DNA from: Rhyzopertha dominica
Taxonomy: Eukaryota; Arthropoda; Insecta; Coleoptera; Bostrichidae
Direction of reading: 5' to 3'
DNA length: 64,000 bases
NCBI GenBank assembly: GCA_025024175.1
Contig: QCXZ01000041.1
Location: 4,335,786 to 4,399,785, forward strand
A program made the position numbers and the translations under genes. This document shows positions 11,160-21,884 of this stretch, one piece after another. The notes beneath the pieces are model-generated. The model was not told the origin of the DNA and did not search any database. It was given only the letters and a program-made list of their open reading frames with translations. Numbering within the stretch: the first letter of the stretch is position 1; each line of letters begins with the position of its first letter.

Positions 11160-12130
11160 TTGTTCTTCCTCGGACGAGCTACTTCCTGAGATTGTTTACA
11201 ACTTTAGGACTTGCTTATTTATTGTTTTCTTGTCTTTTGCGATTTCTGACCATTGTTTTTTCTTCAGTTACGTTTGATTCTCTCCACCGTTGTTGGTTTT
11301 TTACTCTTTTCTGTTGCTATCGATATGATTTCTTCTCCTTCTCTGACTTTTGGTTGTGGTTCTTGAATAGTTTCTTCCAAGGTCCNTCTGAGCATATGGT
11401 TCGTCTGTGATTTGTAGTTTTTCTTCTTATTTGTCTTACAAGATATTTGTGTTGCGGTTAGTAATGTTCTCAACGTATATTTGGTAGTTTCGGTCTCGCT
11501 GAATTTTTTTCCACGATTACGTGACTTCTTGTATATACACTTGTCTATATTCACGGAACTACTTCACTGTAACGATAATCACAATAACAATGTAAACGCA
11601 AGAACGTAGCACTAGAACACTATGAACTTAAAATCTTAGAATTTAAAATAATCGTTTGATTCCTGTTTATGTTGCTGCTTCTTGATGGTAACTCGATATG
11701 ATAAGTGATTTAGTACGTGCTTATCCATTTGCTTGTTGTTTTGTTGTTTTCTCGTCTTGTGTATCAGTTTCTTTTCTTTTCTATACATTGGAGCTTCTTT
11801 AGGACTATCCCAGTTTTTTGTGGCTGGACTTCTTTCCATGTTTTCCTGATTTCTGTACAGCGCTTTCTTACTTACTGCTTCTTTCTGTTCTTGTTACTAT
11901 GATTTCTTCTTATTTTTCTTGGGAGGCTTTTGTGTTCTCCCCGTACCTTTGGTGACTTAATGTGCTTCGAAGGCGGTTGCCGTCTCCCGAGATTTTCTGT
12001 ACCAACCACAATTGTGTGATTCCTTGTACACACTTTTTTTAGACGCACGGAACTACATCACTGTTACAACACCAACAATATCTACATTACAGGAACCTAA
12101 CACTAGAACACAATATGAAGAGATCTAAGA
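11160..12130 (-). repeat. Diverged ~490-bp tandem unit, T-rich on plus strand
   Basis: Two stretches ending at about 11640 and 12130 share a diagnostic end: CTTGTATATACACTTGTC...ACGGAACTACTTCACTGT...CACTAGAACAC (from 11529) and CTTGTACACAC...ACGGAACTACATCACTGT...CACTAGAACAC (from 12022), 493 bp apart. On the minus strand both units are rich in Lys/Arg/Ser codons (open frames of 96 and 67 codons, the first with an N), which could be remnants of a basic N-terminal domain such as a retrotransposon ORF1, but I cannot name the family. The repeat is inferred from these landmarks, not from a full alignment. Confidence 0.5.
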
Positions 12131-13006
12131 GTTGATAGCAATTATTTGGTGTGTCGCCGATCGTGAGCTAACCACAAGCTGTTTTAATATTTGGGCTTAT
12201 ATACGTTGCCAGCATATTCCCTTTTCCTTATACATTTATCTTCTTGTTTTCTTTCGTTGATTCGTTGTTACTGTAAGAGATTTTTTTGTTTGTTTTTTTC
12301 TGAAAGAACGCCTGAAAAGACGCTGTCCAGCCCAACAAACGACACACGGCACATACGTACACCCAATCGCCATTCACTTAATGTGTGCCGATTNTAGTCT
12401 TTTTTAATCACAAATTAAAACAAACACTCAGATCTTAGGTAGTCACTTCATAGCGCTCAAAAACACATCCTCTCGGGACACTGACACTGAACACACACTT
12501 CCAATGGAATGGTTTTGTTTTTTCTACCCCTATTTTGTGAGAAAAAGACCCACAATTTTAGTCTGCACATCGGACATTGCACTGACTGTGCTTTTAGTAA
12601 ACATAAGGGCCCTTATTTGACTTGATACAACAATGTACATTATTTATGCACCATTTCCGAGAACCAAACACTTGCTAGTAAATACCGACGCCCTCAATAT
12701 AATGGTAGAGTAAACAATTTTCTCTACAGCGGGAAATTGTTTGTTAGCTAGTTCAAGGCGAGCCCTCTAGCATATCATCAAAATGATCGATATTTACGTT
12801 CAGTTGGCGTCAAATTTGAAAATTTTCTTAGTTGAGTATGTGTACTAAATGCATTTAAATTTGGCATGCAAGGGTATTTTACCTAAAATATTTTCAATCT
12901 CACCATATTCTTCAAATATTGTTGGATCAATTATTATGGCACCGGTTACCCCTAGCCAAACATTAAAATCAAAAGGCTCGTTACAATTTTATATACTAAT
13001 ACATAC
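12131..13006. other. Unassigned DNA
   Basis: No gene or complete mobile element recognised. The first part may be more of the preceding T-rich repeat. Confidence 0.35.
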
Positions 13007-14020
13007 CAGTGGCGGCTGGTGACAAATTCTATTGGGTCGGCAGTAAAAACTTTGGTCCACTCTAGTTAGTCAGTATAATTTATTTATAAATTAGTAAATA
13101 ATTGTATATACTCGTAGTTGTTGTTGTTTATTACTTGCTACTTCGGTAAATTTTCATATCGCCGCAAGTTAAAAAGATAGTTCATTTGGTAACAAATAGC
13201 CTAATCTGGCAACTAGCTACATAATTTCAACGTTAAGCGTGCGCCTGTACTGCACCGGAGAGGAGAAGTCGATATATGTCGACCCAATCCGAAGATGTAT
13301 ACTTATTTTGTTATTTTCTTTTTGTGTGAAATTCTTAAATGATTTCAGACTGACTAAATTTATAAAATGTATTTAATTAATTCTGTTAAATGTTTGATGG
13401 TATCTGCTTAAAATTGTTTATTTAAGAGGATAGCTCTTACAATAATCTTGGGAAAATGAAAAATTTCGTAGAACATTCGGGTAGTTTTTCGTGATTTCAG
13501 TATTGAACTATATATATATATATAATTGTTGTTCAATGTACATGTCAAAATTAATTTTCGGAATTTCGACGATTATGAATGCCGGGCCTCCTTTATTAAC
13601 TTCAATAAAAACATATATACGTAAAATTAAATTATGATTATAAAAAAACTGTAAGCGTGTAAATGGTGTCAATCAGATAATTTGTAATATTCAGTAGAAA
13701 ACAGAACTATAATTGGTTGATTTAAAAAAACTTGAAGTAATTGAAATAAGTAATGAAGTCCATTTCAATGTTTTATGCTGTCTGCCGGACCCAAGCATTG
13801 CCGAATCTCAGTTTTCGTCTCAGGATTCAATATGCGCGCAGGGTTGCGTCTTTGTTCAGCTCATAGGAAAACGATGCTATTTCTTCCTTATACGATGCGG
13901 TCTCCCGACCCAGCGCTTGGATCACGGGCTTGGATGACAAACACGGCCCAGTCACGGTTGCCGAGTAGCGCAAANTTTTCGGGATATCCCGTAAAAATGT
14001 CCCTGGACGAGCCGCCACTG
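13007..14020. mobile_element. Non-autonomous hAT-type element (1014 bp)
   Basis: Terminal inverted repeats: CAGTGGCGGCTGGTGAC at the left and the inverted GTCC-GACGAGCCGCCACTG at the right, which read CAGTGGCGGCTSGTS from each end. Flanking 8-mers are ATACATAC (12999-13006) and GTACATAC (14021-14028), an 8-bp target duplication with one mismatch. An 8-bp duplication and CAGTGGCGGC-type ends fit the hAT superfamily. No transposase domain is visible; the internal frames of 74-88 codons resemble nothing. A TATATA run lies at about 13510. Confidence 0.8.
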
Positions 14021-14028
14021 GTACATAC

Positions 14029-14878
14029 CGCTTATGTATAATAAAATACCCCAGTTTTAGGGGTGTGGCGATTTAAAACTCTGACGCTTGTTTAAAATAT
14101 TAAGGTGGCCTCCACCAAAATCACCTATATGTAAAATCCAGCGTAATTATTTGACACAAAAAAGAAAAATTCGCCTGATTTACACTGTTACCAAATTAAT
14201 ATAATTTATCTTCAAGTGCAAAAGAAAAAGGGAGGGTAGACCATGATCCTGTTACAGTTGGTATAATCTGGTATGACGTTAGCATATCAACCAACTGCAA
14301 AATCGCCGCTGAAAGGCCACGCGGGCATAAAAAATTTAATATCAAACACTTTAATGCTCTGGTTTTAAGCGGAATCCCGTAAATTTGGGCAATTACAGCA
14401 ATTCGTCTTTGAACGGAGTTCATATTTATTTTAGCGTCGATTTCCAGTTAGACATGAGGCCCGAGGGAGAAGGCGAATAATTTTACGGCCTGTCATGAAT
14501 TTTTCATAGCACTCGTAACTGACTAGGACGGTCTCGTAATATGTGACAAATGAGAATGTATTCTGACGATTGAATTTATGCCTTTTTGGTCAATGGTCCG
14601 GCGAAGGCCGTAAGCGGTTTCATTTGGACAACCCTCTGAGCGGCACGAAGGAGATTATGGGGGTGGATGGCTTAGAGCCTCTCAAAAAATAAAGATGTTG
14701 CGTCCTGGATTTTTGAATTTAGAAGTTCCTGTGTAAGAATTGGGTATTTTCACTTTTTTTGAAAATTACGTAAAATGAATCTTGAAATGCATATATATCG
14801 CAAGCCATGTTAAAAAAAAAATAAAAAAAATATTTGTAGGTAGAGAATTTCAAGTCTCAAATTCGAATCTTAGAAGTC
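14029..14878. other. Unassigned DNA
   Basis: Single-copy sequence of mixed base composition with no recognisable gene. The region 14430-14680 is GC-richer than the local background and might be regulatory; an A-rich run lies at 14812-14832. Confidence 0.35.
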
Positions 14879-15862
14879 ACCGCCAAAACGCTTCTATCCA
14901 AGGTTATTCAACTCGTGACGTCAAGTGTCATGTAAACATTACCGAGGAGCGTGCTGTTTAATGGTGTAGTATCATTCTTGTATTGGAAAAGCTTTTGTGT
15001 GGTGTTTATTAAAAGGACAGTGTAAGAGGTCGCACCANAAAGTTTGTGTAGTCTTACAAGCATCTATTATGTATGGAANACAAAACAAGTGTTGTTTTGT
15101 ACANGGTTATAAAAGTANTTCAGTCAGTACAGCTAACAAAATTTTTGTAACCCTTCCTCGAGATTATCAACGTATGAAAAAGTTGTTTAAGGCCCTTAGA
15201 CGTGATATGCCGAAATCGCAAAGTTTGTTTTTCTGTTGTAAAGATCATCTTAATTCTTACTGTAAGTTTTATTATTCTTTTTGGAGTTATAAGTGTTTAC
15301 CATTCAGTTTCCATTTTGTTATAGCTTGAAGAGGATATGAAAAATTATATCCGTTTTTAGTTGATAGAATGAAATGTTATAATAAAGAACGACGTTGTCC
15401 CCCAAATATTCGACTGTTAGCCAGACCGGAAACGAGCAGCAAGAGTCCCGAAAATAAATGCAATTTATATTTATTCTAACCTCTAAAATAAATGTCACGT
15501 TTGGGGTACATTTACAACATACATTTCCAACAACCCACTGTGATCAAATTATCAATGCTACGTTAATTTGATGAAAAGTTCACTTATGCTGTTGCTTTTA
15601 CGTTCCTCATCTCCGCCGCGTTGAACCGCTCATCGCTGTACACAAATCCATAACAATGAACATGCCTTCAGAAGTCATGATTCATAAGTATTTCACTTTT
15701 TCTTGGCGTATTTTAATTCGCTTGTCACAAAATGAATGCAAACAACAAACTGATAAATTGACGGGCTGAGGCTGACGCGCTGACCCCAGATGTAAACAAG
15801 CGGCCATTTACAAGACACCTGACGTCGCAGCCAATATGTTCGCGTTTTGGCGGTCCCTTTAA
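14879..15862. mobile_element. Inverted-repeat element carrying a THAP-domain fragment
   Basis: The left end ACCGCCAAAACGC (14879) with GACGTCAAGTGTCATGTAAA further in is matched inverted at the right by GCGTTTTGGCGGT (ending about 15862) with TTTACAAGACACCTGACGTC. The two arms align over roughly 60 bp with a few mismatches. Between them is a broken THAP-type coding sequence. THAP domains occur in P-element and Kolobok-type transposases as well as in host genes. I do not see a convincing target duplication, so element ends and superfamily are uncertain. Confidence 0.5.
15069..15423 (+). pseudogene. THAP zinc-finger gene fragment (two exon-like pieces)
   Basis: The first piece (15069-15261) encodes KCCFVxGYKSxSVSTANKIF and then LPRDYQRMKKLFKALRRD and FFCCKDHLN, which follows the C2CH THAP pattern (CCVPGC, basic middle, CC.DHF); the second Cys of the first pair appears as Tyr. 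The second piece starts after TTTGTTATAG at 15325 and reads LEEDMKNYIRF, then stop, LIE, stop, NVIIKNDVVPQIFDC, the usual continuation of insect THAP proteins. A GTAAGT donor follows the first piece but the reading phase does not join cleanly to the second, and there are stops. This is a decayed THAP gene or transposase exon pair; several Ns add doubt. Confidence 0.6.
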
Positions 15863-17076
15863 ATATTTAAATTTTTAATAGTAAAAATACGCCTTACGAT
15901 CCACTTTTTCGAATTTATAAGCTGTCACAGCAGTTTTGTGGGTTAGGTGCTACCTATTAATATACAATTTAATAAAATATAAACACATGGCAAATACCCA
16001 ATTATGCATACAAAAATTTAACTTCATAATTAAACCTTCGCATACGTTTGTTATTGGTCATATGATAAATTAGAGCATTGAAAATGAACTTGAACACGTG
16101 AAATTTATAAGCTAATTTAACTGAACCAATTTAATTTAGTGTCGAATTCTTAATTAACTACTATATAGTGTTATGAACTCCTTAAAGATAAAGATTATTG
16201 TGTGCGGATACTTTAATGTGAAATTAAAGCATTATAACTGCACCACACCAGCGTATTTGTTAAGAGACTAGAATAGCTCACGTTTTATAGTTGTAGAATA
16301 GTGATTCAAATTGGAAAGATTACAAAAAATACTGAGGTACCGCTACCCTACAGTCATTTGTTTTTGAGATATTTTATGAAATGTAATAGGAAAAATACCC
16401 TCAGTCCAAACAAACATTAATATCGTATACCAACATGATAAAGCTCCGTATGTTTTAAACATAAAAAAACATAAAAAAGCGCTTTTGTTTACTCGTTGAA
16501 CATAATCAAACGAACGTTGGAATAATAAAACAGACGTCTTCAGACAAAAGGAAGTAGGCGTATAAAGTTATGGGGCGAGATTTAAAGGAAAATTTTTACT
16601 ATTTCAAGCATAACTGCATTTTTAGTTTTAGGATTTTTATGAATTTCAAAGTTTATCAAACAACATTATCTTTGCATGTATGAAGCTGAAAATACAGGTT
16701 AAAATAGTTTGCTACTAAAAATACTGGAATGAATATGTTACTAAAATAAGAAACTACTCACTTGAACATTATGGCATTTTGTTAAAAGGGGGCGAGTCAA
16801 GTGAGTTTACTGGGAGTCAAGATATATGCCAGTGACGAGAAGCTACCAACATGGTTGCGCAGTTGCAACTAATGCTGGAAATCAAACAAGACCAAGAACA
16901 AATGACGACATAACTCGAAGAGATGGGAACAGGCCTAGAAGAATTGAAAATAGGTCAAAGAGAAGGCAAGGGCGAAATAATAACTGATGTGCAAAAACAG
17001 CTGAAAACAAAAAGGTGAATGATGAAGTCTTGGCTTAGTCTATTTCCGAAATTGTCGTGAGCGAAGGAAACAAATG
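15863..17076. other. Unassigned DNA
   Basis: AT-rich, no gene recognised. A short phrase near 16428 reads QHDKAP on the plus strand, reminiscent of a DDE transposase block, but nothing around it supports that. Confidence 0.35.
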
Positions 17077-17084
17077 TACACGCA

Positions 17085-18281
17085 CATGGGCGTACCGAAG
17101 GGTGGGCAAGGGGGGGGGCAGTTGCACCCGGGTTTTAAAGCTGTAACTGCAACATTCTTGTTATTACCAATCGTTGTCTTAGGGCGGATATAGTTTTAAA
17201 AGACTGTCTTGGTCAGGATGAGTCATAACACGATTTCTGCTTAGTTCAGCTCTTTTACCTTTTCCTATAAAGATTGTTCAACTAATTACTGTTATATGGA
17301 ATCACATCAGAATCTGTCATATATTCGGTGATAACTCTAACTTTTGTACCAAATTTCTAAACTCACATTACATTTTAACATTTATTACAAAAAAAAAACT
17401 AAAAATCCATCCGAACTCACGTTTATGAAAGTCAATTTATTTAATATTAGTCTTACGAATCCAGTAAAAGCATTATCAGCACGAATTAAAACCCGGTGTG
17501 TTGTTAAAAATGCAATTAAATATATTTCAGTTTATTTAAATGAAACTTAATTTGGTTAAAATATTAAGTAGTCGGTTAATTTTTGAGAGCAATGCACTGG
17601 CGATCTAAAAAGATTGACTTGACGCATAATGCTGGGGCGTTTGTCATTCTGAGTTTTAATAATGTTTGTTATCCATCCAGTCTCTTTCCCTGAGGAGTAA
17701 ATATTGCTACAATTGTATCTTTAATACCTATACATATGAACTCCCAGCTTAAATTTCTAAAGCTTCTGGTGTGAGAAGTTGAAACTGTACTAAAAGCGCA
17801 TCTGTTAATGCATTAGTTTTTGATATGTATTAATTCTGAATCAGAAATCGTGGTTCTATTAGTAGAACTTTTAAGGTGAAATTTATGTCCTTTGGTACTT
17901 CGTATGATATCATTATACATTATGTGGATCACGGATTCTCCCAAATAAAATGTATCAACTCATTTTTTGTTAAACGCGAGAGCGATGCAACTGAATGCGC
18001 CTCACCTAACTGAGTTCATCAATAACGGAATTAGTAATAAAGGGGCTTTGTATGGTCAGTGTACATAGAAAACATATAAATAATTTAAGTCTTTATTTCA
18101 CAGAAGATGTTTTAAGTCTCCTTGCAGGAAATCCACGAAGATTGTTCATGGAATAAATACTTCATTAATTACTTAAGTACCTATATCTTATAAACATTTA
18201 TTATTTCTATTTATGTTGAATTATACTCTACAGGACGTTCCTGCTTTGCCCCTCCCTAGACCAGAAGCTGGTACGTCCATG
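17085..18281. mobile_element. Non-autonomous hAT-type element (1197 bp)
   Basis: Left end CATGGGCGTACCGAAGGGTG; right end inverted reads CATGGACGTACCAGCTTCTG, so the terminal ~12 bp are CATGGRCGTACC. The left subterminal run of nine G (17110) is matched by a G-rich/C-rich stretch at the right end. Flanking 8-mers are TACACGCA (17077-17084) and CACACGCA (18282-18289), an 8-bp target duplication with one mismatch, as for hAT elements. Internal sequence is AT-rich with no transposase frame (longest 68 codons). Confidence 0.75.
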
Positions 18282-18289
18282 CACACGCA

Positions 18290-19347
18290 ATTTGTAGCTA
18301 GCGAGCTTTAAGTGATCTGTCATTTGAAATCAAATTGTATGTTTGTCTTTATCGAAAACATGAATATAAATCTAAATATAGCCTTGATTTTATGTATTCC
18401 ATTCCTTTTGCCAATCGGAAACAACCCCAAAGTAGGAAAAGCTGTGAACGCCCGAAAATCGCTGAATTTATAAGCATATTACCTTCGAAAAAAAAATCTC
18501 CGATTACCGTAAAAGATAAAAGATACGCATCCCCCGTATTAAAGCGCCCGGGGCACAACAGGTGAACGTAAGGTGAACAAATAAAAACGTTAGAGAAAAT
18601 CAATTATTTAAAGCATTTTCGGGGTAAGCGAAGATCAAACCGTGCCCCGGGGTGCGGGCGCTAACGATAAAATTCCGCTATACGCGAGGGCCAAACCCCC
18701 GCGGGAATTCAAAAAGGAGCAGCCACGCATTCGTTGTTTTAGTTTTGCAACTCCAAATTCCAGTTTAATGAGTGGGCCGAAGGCATCGCCGTTCAATCGT
18801 AAACGGGGGGTGGGGGACTGACTGACAGTGATTGATTAAAGAAACTGTGTAATCAATTTAATATACTCGCGTTAATGCCGGGCATCGATAGTTTATTATT
18901 AATGCGACTATGGACTGCCGGCGGTTAACGTGAGTGGATGAAAACGTCGGAGAGATGGTCGGGACATAAAAGAACGTCGTAATTAGGCGACTGGCACGTG
19001 GCTTCGGGCGTCGCAGCCGAAGAAATTGAACTAATTCTTTTAATTAAAAGTTTGCGTCCACAGCACAACAGAAAGCGATAAGAACCGGTATAATTACTAA
19101 CTTCTTGCGACCATGATGAGTGTTAATACCAACTGAAATAATGCTGTCATGAAATGTTCAGATTGGAGACTTAGATAAGTATATGTCAGGCGCCTCCGCC
19201 AATTTATATTGTTGTCAGCGCATTACTAATTACATTCTTGGGAACTGATATTATGCGTACTGTACAGGATGATTCAATAAGAGTACGGAGCGGCTATATC
19301 TTGACAACCCCTCACGTTATCGCTTTGAGAAAAAGAATTTTTAGGCA
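18290..19347. other. Unassigned DNA with a GC-rich island
   Basis: No protein gene recognised. Positions 18600-19110 form an island with CCCCGGGGTGCGGGCGC, repeated CpG and interleaved homeodomain-type TTTTAATTAAAAG. The mix of GC-rich and TTAATTA-type sequence in otherwise AT-rich DNA suggests a conserved cis-regulatory element, an inference from composition alone. A solitary transposon-like end, TACAGGATGATTCAATAAG, begins at 19264. Confidence 0.4.
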
Positions 19348-20337
19348 AATTGAAATATACGCTATATTAGTGTGACGTAGATGTCGGCCATTTTGCTGCG
19401 ATACGTCAAGATCCCGTATCCAAACCAACCTACTTAGTTGTCATAATGTGCGTAAGGGAGTTCAGCGTTTAGTGTAATTTTTTATTGTTAAAGAGTATTT
19501 TAAAGTTTTACTGTGTATGTTTGAGTAGCTTACACTACTTCGCTTTACTTAGCAAGTATAACAAACCGAAATACATTTAGATACAATGTATTGTTGAAAA
19601 GCTGAACATAACACTAAGTACGTGTGTGGAGCATTACAATTACAAGTTTTACCAGAAAATGGTAATGGGTTGGGTCCCTGGATGTTCCCGTTATAATGAG
19701 AGAGAAAGTGTAATCTTTACAGCACTTCTTTTAGGTTGTTTTTAAACAACAGATTGCAACTAAATGTAATTTTGGTTTATAATACTGAATTATACGAAAG
19801 AACGTAAACCACTAAAAATACACAGTGACACTCAATGTTCAGAGCAAAATTATAGTATAATACAATATTTTGAAGTGTTGCTGTGTATTTTTGAGTGGTT
19901 TACATACCTCTGTATTATTCATTAAGTATTACAAACCGAAATTCCATTAAGTGGCAATCTATTGTTGAAAGACAATCTAAAATAAGTGCTTGAAGTTTAT
20001 ACGTTTCGCTCTCATTATAACAAGAACATCCAGGGACCTAGCACGCTACGATCTTCTGGTACAACATGTAAATTGTAATGCTCTACACACGCACTTATTG
20101 TAGATTAAGCTTTTCAGTAATACCTACATTGCAACTAAATGTAATTTACGTTTGTATTATAATACTTGCTAAGTAAAGCGAAGAAGTGTCAGCTACTCAA
20201 TCATACACAGTAACACTTTAAAATATTCTTTTAACACTAAAAAATTGCACCAAACACTGAACTCCCTTATGCACGTTATGACAACTTGGTTTGTTTTGAT
20301 CCAGGATCTAAACTAAATGTAATTTCGGTTTGTAATA

Positions 20338-21668
20338 CGAGGCATGTTTTTTAAGTAAGTACCGTTTTGGAATTAAAAAAAGACGTGCAAAGATATCGCA
20401 ATAATTTTATCTTACATGAAAGCCTGTACCTTAATCTACTTTTCTACATAATTTCCGTGAATATTGAGGCACTTGTCATAACGTGGCACCAGTTTTTGAA
20501 TACCCTCCTCATAAAATTCTGCCGCCTGACTTGTTAACCACTGTATCACAAATGTTTCGACTTCGTTATCGTCTTGAAGACGCTGACCACCCAGGTGTTT
20601 CTTCAAGTGCAGGAACAAATGGTAGTAGCTGGGCGCCAGATCAGGGCTGTATGGAGGATGATCTAGAGTTTCCCATTTAAAAGATTTGATGAGATCTTTG
20701 GTCCGATTAGCTACATGTGGACGGGCATTGTCATGCAGCAAAACGATACCCTTACTCAACTTGCCACGTCTTTTGTTCTGGATTTCACGACGCAGATTGT
20801 TCAATGTCTTACAATAAGACGCTGCATTGATTGTCTCATTACGAGGCAGAAACTCCACTAGCAATACTCCTTTTCTGTCCCAAAAAACTGTGCACATGAT
20901 TTTCCGGGCAGAAATTGTTTGCTTAAACTTCACTTTTTTGGGTGATGATGAATGTCGCCATTCCATGGATTGTTGTTCCGATTCTGGTGTGACGTAGGCC
21001 ACCCATGTTTCGTCACCAGTAACAATTTGGTCTAAAAAATCTTCACCTTCATTGTGGTACCGCTCAAGGAAAGTCAATGCACTGCCTAAACGTTGGGTTT
21101 TGTGCAAATCCGTCAACATTTTCGGAACCCAACGTGAACACAATTTCCGGTAATTCAAGTTCTCGGTCACAATGCGATACAAAACACTACGAGAATATTG
21201 AGGAAAGCAGTCGCACAATGATGAAATTGTAAAGCGTCTGTTTTCTCTCACCTTTTCGTTCACTTTCTGCACCAAATCTTCATTAACGACCGAAGGACGC
21301 CCACTTCGTTCTTCATCATGCACATTTGTGCGGCCATCTTTAAATGCTCTCACCCATTTCCTTACCATTCAATCACTCATAATGTTTTGTCCGTAAACTT
21401 CACAGATCTAACGATGAATATCGATCGGTTTTACGCCTTTAGCACTAAGAAATCGTATAACAGCCCGTACTTCACAATCGGCGGGACTCACGATTGTCGG
21501 AGGCATCTTAAACACTCAGTAAACAACGTATACAATGAAGAATCAAGCTGTAATGGCGTCAGTGCGTAGACAAGAGATGTAGGTAACCAGCGCGCATGCG
21601 CGGAACGCCGACCGTAGCGCTGCGGCGGCAGAATCGCAAAACGGTACTTACTTAAAAAACATGCCTCG
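20338..21668 (-). mobile_element. Mariner element, DD34D family, 1331 bp
   Basis: Perfect 32-bp terminal inverted repeats at 20338-20369 and 21637-21668, beginning CGAGGCATGTTTTTTAAGTA, flanked by TA at 20336-20337 and 21669-21670. One transposase frame lies on the minus strand. Identical TIRs imply a fairly recent insertion, but the transposase has two stop codons and a catalytic change, so this copy would depend on another for mobility. It sits inside a unit of the foldback array. Confidence 0.95.
20436..21506 (-). pseudogene. Mariner transposase with two stops and catalytic Asp-to-Tyr change
   Basis: From the ATG at 21506 the frame covers about 356 codons, the normal mariner size. It is interrupted by TAG at 21408-21410 and TGA at 21369-21371, both near the N terminus; the remaining 310 codons are open. 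Landmarks: paired HTH region with ERSGRPS, WVPKML (normally WVPHEL), first Asp in VTGDETWV, second Asp in LLHDNARPH, then YSPDLAPSYYHLF. In mariners the last block is YSPDLAPSDYHLF and its SD supplies the third catalytic Asp, 34 residues after the second. Here the codon is TAC, one base from GAC, giving Tyr. The enzyme would be inactive even without the stops. Confidence 0.93.
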
Positions 21669-21884
21669 TACTTGTGAAGCAAAACGAAGGAGTGTAAGCT
21701 ACTCAAATAAGCACAGTAACACTTCTAAATATTCTTTTAAAGTCACAAAATTGCACCTAACACTGAGGTCCGTTATGCGCGTTATGACAACTCGGTTTGT
21801 CAGGATCCAGGGCTTTGACGTACCGCAGAAAAATGGCCGTCATTACGTCAGCAATAATATAGCGCATTATAACAAAATTTAATG

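Larger units (their letters stand above)
19348..21880. repeat. Foldback array of ~170-bp units in alternating orientation, split by a mariner
   Basis: The outer ends are inverted repeats of about 200 bp: ACGCTATATTAGTGTGACGTAGATGTCGGCCATTTT at 19350 and the inverted AAAATGGCCGTCATTACGTCAGCAATAATATAGCGC at 21833. Within, a unit containing GTTACTGTGTATGWTTGAGTAGCTTACAC, AAGTAAAGCGAAG and ACATTTAGTTGCAAT occurs about five times: plus orientation at about 19485-19640 and 19860-20000, minus at about 19735-19850, 20080-20260, and 20310-20337 continuing at 21669. The last copy is cut by the mariner at 20338-21668. Without that insertion the array would be about 1.2 kb. Confidence 0.72.

Noticed and set aside
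16425..16470. QHDKAP phrase resembling a DDE transposase second-Asp block
   Set aside because: No other catalytic block or TIR nearby, and stops follow quickly.
20436..21368. Treating the 310-codon mariner frame as an intact gene
   Set aside because: Family similarity begins upstream at 21506 and is separated by two stop codons, and a catalytic Asp is missing.
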